Shown piece after piece: positions 8,918 through 19,011 of a stretch of DNA of 64,000 bases (positions are counted from its first letter, which is position 1; the number at the start of each line of letters is the position of its first letter). The DNA lies in contig JBGAGO010000003.1 in NCBI GenBank assembly GCA_044226655.1, positions 1-64,000 of the forward strand, written 5' to 3'. A model generated the notes under the pieces. It saw only the letters and a list, made by a program, of their open reading frames with translations, was not told the DNA's origin and searched no databases. The position numbers and the translations under genes were made by a program. Source of the stretch: JBEVOS01 sp044226655 (lineage in GTDB: Bacteria; Pseudomonadota; Alphaproteobacteria; Caulobacterales; Aquidulcibacteraceae).

Positions 8918-9009
8918 GTACCGCCGGCTTCCAGCCGGCAGATGGCGGTTCAATCTTTGCTGTCAGATCAGAAGGAAACGAAGACTGCCGGCTGGAAGCC
9001 GGCGGTACA
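8918..9009. repeat. Inverted repeat, CCGCCGGCTTCCAGCCGGC type
   Basis: A third repeat family. The left arm TACCGCCGGCTTCCAGCCGG and its reverse complement on the right flank a ~45-bp spacer. Each arm is itself a palindrome (GCCGGCTTCCAGCCGGC-like). A second copy with a much shorter spacer lies at 31311-31370. It sits between convergent genes, consistent with a terminator or REP-like role. Confidence 0.8.
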
Positions 9010-9035
9010 AAGCGGCGCGCGCCGGGCATACCGCC

Positions 9036-9749
9036 CTAAGGCGCCAGCGACGTCACCAGCCGCCCATCCGCCCAAAGACCTTGCTGCATTACGCCGCCGC
9101 GCCGATCCCAGAACACGCCATAGCCGTTGTACTGATCATCGGCCCATTCGCCCTCGTAGCGGCGGCCATCCGCGAACACGAGCACGCCCACGCCTTCCTT
9201 GTCCGCGCAATCGCCGTTCTGGCCGTAATAGCGGTCGCCGCTGGTCCAGTAATAAACCGCCAGGCCCATGCAATGGTCGTCGACATATTGGCCTTCGTAG
9301 CGCAGCGACCCGTTCGTGTTCGACCGATTGTTCGCATACGAGTAGACGCCGACGCCTTCGCGGATATTGCCGCGCCATTCGCCGGCATAGCGATCGCCGA
9401 CCCAATCGGCCGAGCCCATCAGAATGCCGTGCGTCTCGCGCGAGCCACTGTCGTCGACTTCGCCGAGATAACGCTGGCCGCTGCTCTGGACATAGTCGGC
9501 CGTGCCGCTGGCGCGGCGGCGCGCGCGGTCGGCGGCCTGATCGGCCAGCTGTTCGGCCTCGCGGGCGCGCGCGGCGAGCGTTTCCGCCCGCGCGCGAGCC
9601 TGGCGCGCCTGCATCACCGCCGCGCGCACGTCGGGGTTCAGCTGCGCCGCGTCATAGGCCGCCTGCGCCCGCGCGAGCGGGGCGGGCGCCGCGGCCAGGG
9701 TGCCGAGGGCGATGAGGCACGCGAGCGCGAGGCGGCGAAGCACGCGCAT
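9036..9749 (-). CDS. Secreted MORN-repeat protein (short)
   Basis: 237 residues: a signal peptide (LACLIALGTLAAAPAPLARA), an Ala/Arg-rich predicted helical or coiled-coil segment (about 35-80, QARQARARAETLAARAREAE), then about five MORN repeats (YAGEWRGN..GVGVYSY, YEGQYVDD..GLAVYY, YYGQNGDC..GVGVLVF, YEGEWADDQYNGYGVFW). MORN repeats form beta hairpins that bind lipids or act as scaffolds. The export signal suggests a periplasmic or envelope role. The next gene upstream carries two copies of the same helix-plus-MORN unit, so this pair arose by duplication and is probably an operon. Confidence 0.85.
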   Translation of the reverse strand: MRVLRRLALACLIALGTLAAAPAPLARAQAAYDAAQLNPDVRAAVMQARQARARAETLAARAREAEQLADQAADRARRRASGTADYVQSSGQRYLGEVDDSGSRETHGILMGSADWVGDRYAGEWRGNIREGVGVYSYANNRSNTNGSLRYEGQYVDDHCMGLAVYYWTSGDRYYGQNGDCADKEGVGVLVFADGRRYEGEWADDQYNGYGVFWDRRGGVMQQGLWADGRLVTSLAP

Positions 9750-9754
9750 GGCGC

Positions 9755-10999
9755 TTACTGCGTCAGCGAGGTTTGCAGCGTGTTGTTGCGCCAGATGCCG
9801 ACTTCGCTGACGCGGCCGCTTTCATCCCACAGCACGCCATAGCCGTTGTACTGATCGTTGGCCCATTCGCCTTCGTAACGGAAGCCGTCGGAGAACGTGT
9901 AGACGCCGGGACCGGCCTTCTTGTCGTTGTTTTCACTGCCGGCATGGCTGTCGCCATTGCCATAAGTGTAGATGCCCGTGCCTTGCATCACGCCATTGGC
10001 GAACTGGCCTTCATAGCGCCCGCCATCGGTCCAGGTCGAAACGCCGAAGCCGTGCTGGTTCTCACCGCGCGCCTCGCCCGAATAGGCATAGCCGTCCGAA
10101 TTGGTGAAATGCGAGGTGCCGCTCCCGCCGCCTTGCGCGCGCTGTGACGCGGCGCGCGCTTGCGCGGCGGCCGTGATCGCGGAGGCTTCCGCATCGCGCG
10201 CAGCCTGCACGGCGCTGCGCACGCGCGGGTTCAGCGCTGAGAGGCTATAAGCCGCGCCGCGCACATAGCCGCGCCCGCCGCCGCCATCGGGCGAGCTGCG
10301 CACCGTCGCGCTCGCGCCCGACCCATTGCCGGAGCCGTCGACGTAATTGTCACTGCGCCACGTGCCGGAGCGCACGAATTGGCCGTCCGCGTCCCATTCC
10401 ACGCCCGTGCCGTCGCGCATGTCGTTGGCGAACTGGCCTTCGTAGCGGCGCCCGTCGGGCCAGCGGAATTCGCCATAGCCGACTTTGTCATCGTCGCGCT
10501 GCTGGCCCGCGAAGCGGCGCCCATCGGCCCAGAAATAGACGCCGTAGCCGTTGCGCTTGTTGTTGGCGTATTGGCCTTCGAAGCGCAGGCCTTCGCCGCC
10601 TTGCGGCGCGAACGTGTAGACGGCGTAGCCGTTGTAGGAGCCGTTGGCGTATTCGCCGGAATAGGTCTCGCCATCGTCCCAGATGTCCTGGCCGACGCCC
10701 TGGCGATTGCCGTTGCCCCATTCGCCTTCATAGCGGGACTCGCTGAACCGCTCGGTGTGCGTGCCGGAGGCGCCTTGGCGGGCGCGGGCGGCGGCGGCCT
10801 CGGCGCGTTGCGCCGCTTCGCGGCCGCGCCTGGCGGCGTCTTCGGCCTGGGTTTTGGCGGCGCGGGCCTGATCGACCGCGGCGCGCACATCGCCGGTCAA
10901 GCGCGAGGCGTCGTAGCGGGCCTGCGCCAGCGCCGGCAGCGCGACGAGCACGAACAGCGCCGCCAGAACCGCAACAGCGCGCGAAATCAACCTATTCAT
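9755..10999 (-). CDS. Secreted MORN-repeat protein with duplicated module
   Basis: 414 residues from the ATG at 10999 (a longer frame to 11041 would hide the signal peptide AVLAALFVLVALPALAQA). Module 1 is a helical segment (RYDASRLTGDVRAAVDQARA) plus MORN hairpins. Module 2 repeats the plan (YSLSALNPRVRSAVQAARDA, then MORN hairpins ending YEGEWANDQYNGYGVLW). The linker between modules is Gly/Ser-rich. The gene lies 5 bp upstream of the short paralogue, whose single module matches module 2 best. The function is not known; envelope scaffold is an inference. Confidence 0.85.
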   Translation of the reverse strand: MNRLISRAVAVLAALFVLVALPALAQARYDASRLTGDVRAAVDQARAAKTQAEDAARRGREAAQRAEAAAARARQGASGTHTERFSESRYEGEWGNGNRQGVGQDIWDDGETYSGEYANGSYNGYAVYTFAPQGGEGLRFEGQYANNKRNGYGVYFWADGRRFAGQQRDDDKVGYGEFRWPDGRRYEGQFANDMRDGTGVEWDADGQFVRSGTWRSDNYVDGSGNGSGASATVRSSPDGGGGRGYVRGAAYSLSALNPRVRSAVQAARDAEASAITAAAQARAASQRAQGGGSGTSHFTNSDGYAYSGEARGENQHGFGVSTWTDGGRYEGQFANGVMQGTGIYTYGNGDSHAGSENNDKKAGPGVYTFSDGFRYEGEWANDQYNGYGVLWDESGRVSEVGIWRNNTLQTSLTQ

Positions 11000-11108
11000 G
11001 GGCTTTCCCCCCATCCCTCGCGGAAGATGATAATCGCGCAAGGCGAGCCCGAAAAGGGGGGACGCGCGCCAGCATGCCCAAGGTCACAGGACGTGCTAGA
11101 ATGACAGA

Positions 11109-11327
11109 ATGACGAGACTTGAGGCTGTCATCGAAAAGCTCCGCGCGCTGCCGGCGGAGGAGCAGGAATCCTGGGCTGCGGAAATCGAGTTTTTGCTCGA
11201 CAACCCCGCACCCGTGCTTTCGCCCGAGGAATGGGCCGAACTCGACCGTCGGATGAACGATCCCGACGAGGCGCGCATTCCGCACGAGGAGGTCGTCGCC
11301 TTCCTTGAGAAGAAATATGGCGCGTGA
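11109..11327 (+). CDS. Antitoxin of RelE/ParE-type module
   Basis: 72 residues, acidic and helical: an N-terminal LEAVIEKLRALPAEEQESWA helix and a C-terminal EEVVAFLEKKYGA tail. The small size, acidity and 4-nt overlap (GTGA) with a ParE-like gene identify it as the antitoxin. The specific antitoxin family cannot be set by eye. Confidence 0.75.
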   Translation: MTRLEAVIEKLRALPAEEQESWAAEIEFLLDNPAPVLSPEEWAELDRRMNDPDEARIPHEEVVAFLEKKYGA

Positions 11328-11599
11328 AAATCGTCTGGACGCAAAGTGCGCAGGACGATCTCGACAGAATTGAAGCGCATCTAGCCCCGTTGAGCCCGCG
11401 CGCAGCGGGGCGCATTTGGCGGCGTGTGGTTTCCCGCGTCGAAGCGCAGGCTTTCATGCCGCTGGCGGCCCCGCGGGCAGCGCCCGGCTCGGCGGTCCGC
11501 AAGCTCGTTGTGACAGGTACGCCGTATATCGTCTTCTACCGCGTCATCGGCGATACGCTTGAGGTTCTGTACGTTCGTCACCACGCGCAGAAGCGCTAA
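11324..11599 (+). CDS. RelE/ParE-family toxin
   Basis: 91 residues with the RelE/ParE fold pattern: KIVWTQSAQDDLDRIEAHL helix pair, central Arg-rich helix, RKLVVTGTPYIVFYRV strands and the terminal DTLEVLYVRHHAQKR strand. GTG start overlaps the antitoxin stop, implying translational coupling. Whether it targets gyrase or mRNA cannot be told from the sequence. It converges with uvrD, overlapping its stop by 4 bp. Confidence 0.82.
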   Translation: MKIVWTQSAQDDLDRIEAHLAPLSPRAAGRIWRRVVSRVEAQAFMPLAAPRAAPGSAVRKLVVTGTPYIVFYRVIGDTLEVLYVRHHAQKR

Positions 11600-14131
11600 G
11601 CCGCGCTCGCGGGCACGACGAAGGTGTCGACCACTTTCTTTTCGCCGGCCTTTTCGAAATCGATCGTCAGCTTGTTGCCTTCGAGGGCGCGGATGCGGCC
11701 GTAGCCGAACTTTTGATGGAAGACGCGTTCGCCCACGCTGTAGCGCGTATCGGCTTCGCCGCTCTTCATCACCAGGCGCGCTTCGCCTTCGATCGTCGGC
11801 GGCTTGGCGCCGGTGAAGGCGCCGCGTTCCTGCGCGCGCCGCCAGCCGGGCGATTGATAGCCGGAGTTGAAGCCCGCGCCGGGCGCATAGGCGTCGAACC
11901 GCGCCGCGCCTTCGCGCACGGCGCCGGTCTGCACGCCATAGCCGGTCTCGCTCACCGCATCGACATGCGCATGCGGCAGCTCGTCAACGAAGCGCGAGGG
12001 CAGCACGCTTTGCCAGCGGCCGTAGATCTGGCGATTGGCGGCGAACGAAATGCGCGCGCTCTCGCGCGCCCGCGTGATGCCGACATAGGCGAGGCGCCGT
12101 TCTTCCTCGAGGCCCTTTTCGCCGCTTTCTTCCACGGCGCGCTGCGAGGGAAACACCGTCTCCTCCCAGCCGGGCAGAAACACCAGCGGCCATTCCAGCC
12201 CCTTGGCGGCGTGCAGCGTGGAGATATGCACCTCATCGCCGCCGCCTTCCGTCTCGATGTCGAGCACCAGCGCGACATGTTCGAGATAGGCTTCCAGCGT
12301 ATCGAACTGGCCCATGGCCTGGACCAATTCCTTCAGGTTTTCGAGCCGGGTCTGCGCCGTCGGGCTTTTGTCGTTGCGCAGCATCTCGGTGTAGCCGCTC
12401 TCGTCGAGCACGGTTTCGGCCAGCTCCACATGGCTGATCTGCGCGGCCTGCGCGCGCCAGCGGTCGAGATCGGTGAGGAAGGCGCGCAGCGCGGTGCGCG
12501 CTTTGAGCGGCAGGGCGTCGCCGGCGGCGATTTCGCGCGCGGCGGCGGTGAGCGAGCGATAGCGCGTGGCGCCGCCTTGCGGTTCCTCGCGCGATTCAAC
12601 GACCTCGCCCGTGTCCTGATCGAACAGCGGGCCATTGTCGGTCACGAAGCGCGCTGGCGGCTTGGCGGCTTCCGCATGCAGGCGCGCCAGCGAGGTTTCG
12701 CCGAAGCCGCGCTTGGGCTGATTGATGATGCGCTCGAAGGCGAGATCGTCGTCTTCCGAACGGATGAGGCGCAGATAGGCGTGCGCGTCGCGCACCTCCG
12801 CGCGCTCGAAGAAGCGCGGCCCGCCGATCACTTTGTAAGGGATGCGCAGCATCAGGAAGCGTTCTTCAAACGCCCGCATCTGCCAGGCCGCACGCACCAG
12901 CACGGCGCAATCGGAATAGCTCGGACGCCTTTGCTCCCCCGCTTGCGGGGGAGCTGTCACGGCGAAGCCGTGACTGAGGAGAAGGGGCGGTTCCCCCCTC
13001 CGACGGCGCGCTGCGCGCACCGCCGCCTCCCCCGTAAACGGGGGAGGAAACCCATTGCTCGATATCGTCCGCCACCAGTCGCGCTTCGGCTTCGCCGTCC
13101 CACACGCCGCGCACTTTCACGCGATTGCCGAGCTCGTCGTCGGTGAACAGCGTCTTGCCGAGCCGGCCTTTGTTCTGCGCGATGAGATGCGAGGCCGCGG
13201 CGAGAATATGCCCGGTCGAGCGGTAATTGCGTTCCAGCCGCACCACCTTGGCTTCCGGAAAATCGTGCTCGAAGCGCAGGATGTTATCGACCTCCGCGCC
13301 GCGCCAGCCATAGATCGATTGATCGTCATCGCCGACGACGCAGAGATTCTTACTGTCCTGCGCGAGCAGCCGCAGCCACAGATACTGCGCGACATTCGTA
13401 TCCTGATATTCGTCGACCATCAGATAGCCGAGCTTGCGGTGATAGTCCGCCAGCACGTCCGGATGGGTGCGGAAGATCGCGATCATATGCATGAGCAGAT
13501 CGCCGAAATCGCACGCGTTCAGAATTTTCAGCCGCTCCTGATAGAAGCGATAGAGATCGGCGCCTTTGCCTTCGGCGAAATGGAAGCGCTCATTCTTCGG
13601 CACATCCGCCGGCGCCAGCGCGCGCGGTTCTTCCAGCCGTCGATCAGCCCGGCCAGATTGCGCGCCGGCCAGCGTTTCTCGTCGATGTTCTCGGCCTCGA
13701 TGATCTGCTTCAGCAGACGGACCTGATCGTCCGTATCCAAAATCGTGAAGCTCGATTTGAGGCCCACGAGTTCGGCACGCGCGCGCAGCATTCGCGCGCT
13801 GATCGAATGGAAGGTGCCGAGCCAGGGGATGCCCTGCGCGCCCGGTCCCATCAGATGTTCGACGCGCTCGCGCATTTCCGCGCGCGGCCTTGTTGGTGAA
13901 GGTGACGGCCAGCACGCCCCAGGGCTTGGCCTTGCCGGTGGTGATGAGATGCGCGAGCCGCGTCGTCAGCACGCGCGTCTTGCCGGTGCCGGCGCCGGCC
14001 AGCACCAGAACCGGCCCGTCGAGCGCCTCCACCGCGGCGCGCTGCTCGGGATTGAGCGCCTCCAGATAGGGCGCTGCAGCGCGCGCGCGCTGTGAGATCG
14101 GAAGCGGGTCCATCGATTCGGCCAAACTCAT
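11596..14131 (-). pseudogene. uvrD: UvrD/PcrA-type DNA helicase, frame-disrupted as written
   Basis: Superfamily 1A 3'-5' helicase for repair and replication. N-terminal motifs GAGTGKT (Walker A), LMVDEYQDTN, VVGDDDQSIYGW and LERNYRSTG, then C-terminal STLHAAKGLEWP and AYVGITRARE and a tudor-like tail are all present but not in one frame. A +1 near 13876 and a +2 near 13624 scramble about 83 residues. A third shift lies inside a palindromic repeat inserted at about 12930-13057. The C-terminal half (11596-12930) is clean. A second, error-free N-terminal half lies at 19568-20911. Probably one intact gene in the organism, broken here by assembly or sequencing error. Confidence 0.85.
12930..13057. 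repeat. Palindromic repeat inserted inside uvrD
   Basis: About 126 bp bounded by hairpins (GCTCCCCCGCTTGCGGGGGAGC at the left, CCTCCCCCGTAAACGGGGGAGG at the right) sits between the helicase segments DIEQW and RRPSYSDCAVLV. It translates to a low-complexity peptide (VYGGGGGARSAPSEGG). Reading frames on the two sides differ by one nucleotide, so it is either a disruption or a near in-frame insertion with one base error. The right ~35 bp recur at about 19802-19836. Confidence 0.75.
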
Positions 14132-14235
14132 AGATGAGTTTAGCACGAAGCAAGAACAAGTTTCAGCTGTCTGCACTGTTTCCGCGCCGGAACCGCGCCG
14201 AGCGCGCGCCGTTGCTGTCGCGAAGGAGACAGATC

Positions 14236-14434
14236 GTGCCAGCGCTTCACAGATCGCCGCGCAGCCCTGCCCCCTGATCGCACTTGTCATCGGCGTGCTG
14301 TTCGCGCTCATCGCCATCGCGGCGCGCGGCGGCGATCATGACGCAGCCCCAAGCGCAATCGCAGCCGATATGCGCGTCTTGCCGCCACAGGCGCCGGGCT
14401 TGCCAAATCTGTTTGCCCACGATCCCCTGGCTGA
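14236..14434 (+). pseudogene. Small membrane protein, damaged copy
   Basis: Damaged counterpart of the gene at 21016-21216. The GTG with AAGGAGA upstream is kept, but a missing G in the codon run before the membrane helix and other indels shift the frame (199 nt, not a multiple of 3). Confidence 0.7.
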
Positions 14435-14835
14435 TGCGTGGATCGATTGCGGTTGTCCTGGCGCTTTGTCGCCGCGTGCGGCCCCACGCCCGCGCCCTCC
14501 AGCCCCGCGACGATCGGCGATCCCGAACTTATCCCCCATGCCCTGCCGCCTGCCAATATGAGCGCGCCCCGTTTTGTGGGGCGGTGGGCGACGGCGAACG
14601 ATGCGTGCGAGACCACGCTCCTGGCTGTTCGAGGCTCAGAGCCTGAAGGTCTGCCGAGCTCGATTGCGCCTTCACCGACGTTCAGACTGTCGAGGGCGGC
14701 TACGACATCACCGCCTGGTGCGTGGCCTCGCATGACACGCCCGCTGCGGCTCCGGTTTGCGGAAGACGCCCAGGTGCTGCTGGTCGATGGCGACGATTGG
14801 CCTCGACCAGTTTGATTTTCTGCGGGCGGCCTTGA
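14434..14835 (+). pseudogene. Lipoprotein, damaged copy
   Basis: Counterpart of the lipoprotein gene at 21216-21617. The ATG is kept, but a 2-nt loss in the lipobox region (TTTGTCGCC against TTTGCCTCGCC) destroys the LAAC motif, and later indels shift the frame again. Confidence 0.7.
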
Positions 14836-14866
14836 CCAGTGTGTAAGTAATGGCTTACGGTTAGCT

Positions 14867-15627
14867 GTGGCTTACCAAACAGCTCTCGCCGTCCTGGCCG
14901 ATCCGACGCGCCGCGCCGTGCTGGAGCATCTGCGCGCTGGTCCGCGCACGGTGGGGGAGATCGCCGCGCTGATGCCGGTCAGCCGGCCGGCGGTGTCCCA
15001 GCATCTGAAGGCGCTCAAAGAGGCTGGTCTGGTGAAAGATGCGCCGCGTGGAACGGCGCGGCTCTACCGGCTGCATGCGGAGGGCTTGCGCGAGGTGCGC
15101 GAGTATCTGGACTCGTTCTGGGGCGACGCGCTGGCCGCGTTCAAGGATTTTGCGGAGGGGGCGAACATGACGGCGATCGCGCCGGTCGTCAAGACGATCG
15201 AAGTGGCGCGCAGCGCCGAGGATGCGTTTCAGCTGTTCACCGCCCGCATGGGCGGCTGGTGGCCGACGGACACGCATTCGCGCGCGCAATCCAAGCTCGG
15301 CGAAAAGGTCGTCTCCGTCACCGTCGAAGACGCGTGGCGGGCGCGTCTTCGAGACGCTGCAGGATGGCCGCACGCTCGATTGGGCCGAGGTGCTGGCCTT
15401 CGAGCCCGGCAAGTTCTTCGAGATGAGTTGGCGTCTCGGCCGCGAGCAAGCGCAGTGGAGCATAGTGGCGGTGGCGTTCGATGCGCTCGGCCCGTCGCGC
15501 TGCCGCGTCACACTCACCCATTCCGGCTGGGAGAACACGGCCGAAGGGCTAAGACGCGCGAGTCCTACAACAATGGCTGGGTCAAAAGTGTTCGAACAGG
15601 GCTTCGCCGCCTTCGCCGAACGCGCGT
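14867..15627 (+). pseudogene. ArsR regulator fused to broken SRPBCC gene (damaged copy)
   Basis: The ArsR part (about 100 residues) is intact and matches 21649-21960. Two extra Gs before the SRPBCC start remove the ArsR stop, so the frame runs into SRPBCC (TAIAPVVKTIEVARSAEDAF). It is then shifted near 15330 and continues by chance to 15832 through part of the GST gene. An ArsR-SRPBCC fusion here should not be annotated as a new architecture. Confidence 0.75.
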
Positions 15628-15640
15628 GAAGGGGAAGATC

Positions 15641-16273
15641 ATGGCTCTGTCGCTCTATGCGTTTCCGCCCAGTCCGCGCAGTTTCAAGCCGATCGCGGTG
15701 ATCGAGCATTTGGGCCTGCCCTATGATTTGCGCTGGGTCGATCTGTCGAAGGGCGAACAGAAATCGCCGGCCTATGCGGCGATCAACATCAATCAGAAAG
15801 CGCCCGCGCTCGAGGATGATGGCCAATGGTGATCTGGGAATCGAACGCGATCGTCGCCTATCTCGCCAGCAAGGATTTCGGCGCAGCGGCGCCAACGCGC
15901 GATGAGCGCCCGCGCCGACGTGATGCGCTGGCTGTTCTGGGAATCGAGCACCTGGGATCCGGCCTGCGCGATCCTGGTGTTCGAGCGTTTCGTGAAGCAG
16001 GCGTTCGACGTGGCGCGCCCGATCCGGCGCAGATCGCAATCGGCCTTGAAATTCCACGCCGCCGCCGCCATCCTCGAACACCATCTGGAAGGCGCGCGTT
16101 CCTGTGCGGCGAGGGGGTCATGGTCGCCGATTTCGCCATCGCTTCTCCATGACCATGGCGGGTCGGCGCAGTTTCCGCTGGAGTTCTCCAAGCTGCGCCT
16201 GTTCCTCGCGGCTCGCCGAACTGCCCGCGTGGTCGCGCGCCTGGGCGCGTCAGGCTCGGCCCGCGCCGCCTGA
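15641..16273 (+). pseudogene. Glutathione S-transferase, damaged copy
   Basis: Counterpart of 22432-23076. The first ~60 codons read correctly (ALSLYAFPPSPRSFKPIAVI); a frame shift in the GLVIWESNA region (an extra base in GGCCAATGGTG) and several further indels break the rest. Confidence 0.75.
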
Positions 16274-16342
16274 TCGCGTGGGACGACCAAAAGGGCGCAG
16301 CGTTTTGCTGCGCCTTCCGCCGCTCTGACCGCCTTTGGGGGC

Positions 16343-16446
16343 TTACGCGACCCGGCGGTTTGCCCAAACGTCGCGAGCACGGCCGGAACGAACACCAAGG
16401 CCCCGGCCAGCAAGGCATAGACACGGATGGAGGACATGCCGCGCAT
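16343..16446 (-). pseudogene. 35-residue membrane peptide, damaged copy
   Basis: Counterpart of 23147-23254. The first 31 codons (MRGMSSIRVYALLAGALVFV onward) are conserved, but the final codons are shifted by a short deletion, so the natural stop is out of frame. Confidence 0.6.
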
Positions 16447-16864
16447 TGCTGGCTCCTTCGGCGCATCGCGGAAAGGATGAAAAGACCTAGAACCAGGCCC
16501 GCCCCGCCGCCGTGACGGCGGTAACGCGCGCCTGCCCCGCCCCGAGGGCCCGGCCGTTTACGTTTCGCCAAATCGGAACAATTGGCCGCGCCAGTTCGCC
16601 CGCCGCGCGGCACGATCCTCGCAAGCCCCTGGCCCGTAAGGCTTATGCCGCCGGGAGTCCTGTTGCAGATGAGCCGCAGACGACCAAGGAAGGGCAGCGC
16701 TTTTCCAAGCATTAACAAATTGTGCTCATCGCCCCGGCCGGGGCGCCGCGTGTAAGGGCGTGGTTCCGCGGCAGGATGATCGCGGAATGACCTGAGGTAT
16801 CGGGTGCGTCAATTTGAGACAAATCTCGAATTCCCGCGCCGCGATTAATACGGGGGTTAGTCAT

Positions 16865-17912
16865 TTGAGGATTCTCTGGCTTCGACTCTGCCAGCTTTGC
16901 GGTAGCCATACGGACGCAAGTGATGGTGGAGATCGAACGGAACTGGCCGTGCGCCAGGCGCAGCGGCAGTAGCGTGCATGGCGGCTGCGGCCGTCGCGCT
17001 GCCTGTCATCGCGCATCGCGCGGCCGACTGCGCGGGCCGATACGGCGCAGCTCGCGTCGTATCAAACGATCTGGGCGGCGATTTGTTCCACGTCCGAGCC
17101 GAACGCACGTCTCCAGCTGGTCGCGGAGGCGGACGTCCGATGGGCTGCGCGCCGTGTCGGCGCGCCTGGTGACCAATGGGGGTGACACCCACGCCATGCT
17201 GGTTCAGGCCGCTCTGCGCGGCTCGTTCGCCGATGCGGCGGCCGGCCCGATCGCGCCATCAACCCGCGTGAGCTCTCCTGCATGGCGCAGGCGATCTATT
17301 ACGAAGCCCGCGGCGAATCCTATCGCGGCCAGGTCGCGGTCGGCGAAGTGGTGATGAACCGGGTCCGCTCGGGGCATCTATCCGGGGCTCGATCTGCGGC
17401 GTGGTTTACCAAGGCCGCACCGCGCCACCGGCTGCCAATTCACGTTCACTTGCGACGGCTCGCTCGATCGCGGGCCGGAAGGGCCGGCCTGGGCGCCGCG
17501 CCCAAGCGGTCGCGCGGCAGGTCGTGCTTGGCTACCTCGCCCGATCACGGCGCGCGCCACGCATTATCCACACCGCTGCGGTCGATCCCCTGGCTGGTCC
17601 TCCTCGCTGATCGAGACGGGCCGGGTGGCGATCACATCTTCTACCGTTTCCCGACGCGGGCCGAGCGCGCGCGCCTGGTGGAAGCGGGCCTCATCCGCCG
17701 CGCGCCGCGTAGCGCCTCGGTCGAAGCCGCCGCCGACATTCCGGATGTGACGCTCGACGAAACCAAGGCGGCGCGCGAATGCCGCCCCCGTCGCGCAACC
17801 CGCGCGCCGGCGGCGACAACGCGCCCGCGCGGATGCGGCCGCCCTGGATCGCGCATGGGCCCGCCCCCCGCCGATCCCGGCCAAGACCGGCGACGTCGAA
17901 ATCGCGACCTGA
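16865..17912 (+). pseudogene. SleB-type cell wall hydrolase, damaged copy
   Basis: Counterpart of the gene at 23732-24742. The catalytic region is recognisable (AQAIYYEARGESYRGQVAVG from about 17285) but multiple 1-2 nt indels on both sides split it across three frames. Confidence 0.75.
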
Positions 17913-17990
17913 GCTTTGCTTTCTTCTCCCCGAAAAGGGAAAGCTGGGAGGGGGTGAGCCGCAGCTCGCCCTCTTTTGTTTGCGGCCGCC

Positions 17991-18922
17991 TTACCCGCGC
18001 TTGGGCGTGAAGCTACGCCCGCGCCGAACAGACGCTGAAAGGGCGCGCCGCATCCGCTCGGGATCGCCGAAGCCCGTCTCGCGCGCGACCTTCCCAACCG
18101 AGCGCGCGCCGGGGCTGAGCGCGCCGCGCGCGCTTCCGCGCGCAGACGTTCAACGGCTTTCGCCGGCGTCACGCCGGTCTCCGCTTGAAACGCGCGCGAA
18201 ATCTGCGCGGGCTCATCGCGACATAAGCAGCAAGGTCTTCAACGCCGAGCGGCGCGGAAAGATGGCTACGGATGTGATCGAGCAAAGGCGCGAAGCGTCC
18301 ATCGGCGCGCTCCTGTCGAGCAGCGCAGAAAATTGCGATTGCCGCCGGGCCGGCGGCGATAGACGACCAATTGTTGCGCCACGCGGCGCGCAATGTCTTC
18401 GCCCAGGTCGGCCGCGATCAATGCGAGCGAAAGATCAATGCCCGCCGTGATGCCGGCGCTGGTCCAGATTTTTCCCGCGCGCACAAAATGCGATCGGGTT
18501 CAAGCCGCGCCTTTGAAAGCGGCGCGCGAAATCATCGCACGCGCTCCAATGCGTGGTGCAGGCTTTGTTGTCGAGCAGGCCGGCCTCAGCGAGCAGAAAG
18601 CGCCGAGCACACGCTCGTCACGCGCCGCGCATGTGTGAAACATGCGTGCAGAAATTTCTGCGTCTTCGCATCGCGCATCGCGCTGCGCGTACCTTCGCCG
18701 CCGGCGATGACGAGCGTATCGATCGCATCGGCGCGTCCGAAACGCGTCGGCCTGCATCGATGCGCCTGACGTGCTTTCGATCAAGCCGGGCTGCGCCGCG
18801 ATGATCTTGAGCGTGTGGATCCCGGCTGATAGCGCCCTGCGATTTCGAACGCCGCGATCGGGCCGGCCGCGTCGAGCAGCTGGAATTGCGGGAAGATTAG
18901 AAAGGCGACGCGGCGGGGGCAT
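17991..18922 (-). pseudogene. GlxA-type AraC regulator, damaged copy
   Basis: Counterpart of 24827-25762. Short in-frame pieces survive (for example HIRSHLSAPLGVEDLAAYVA and KIWTSAGITAGIDLSLAL), separated by indels. Start and stop codons are both still visible. Confidence 0.75.
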
Positions 18923-19011
18923 GGCGGGAAAAGGTGGGATGAACGTCATTTCGGCCAAAGCCTAGAACGCGCATTATGATGGCGTCAACGCCGTTTCGGG
19001 AGGAGGCCCCT

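Noticed and set aside
14867..15832. Single 321-residue ORF joining ArsR, SRPBCC and GST sequence
   Set aside because: It strings three genes together through indels in the damaged copy; the clean copy has three separate genes.
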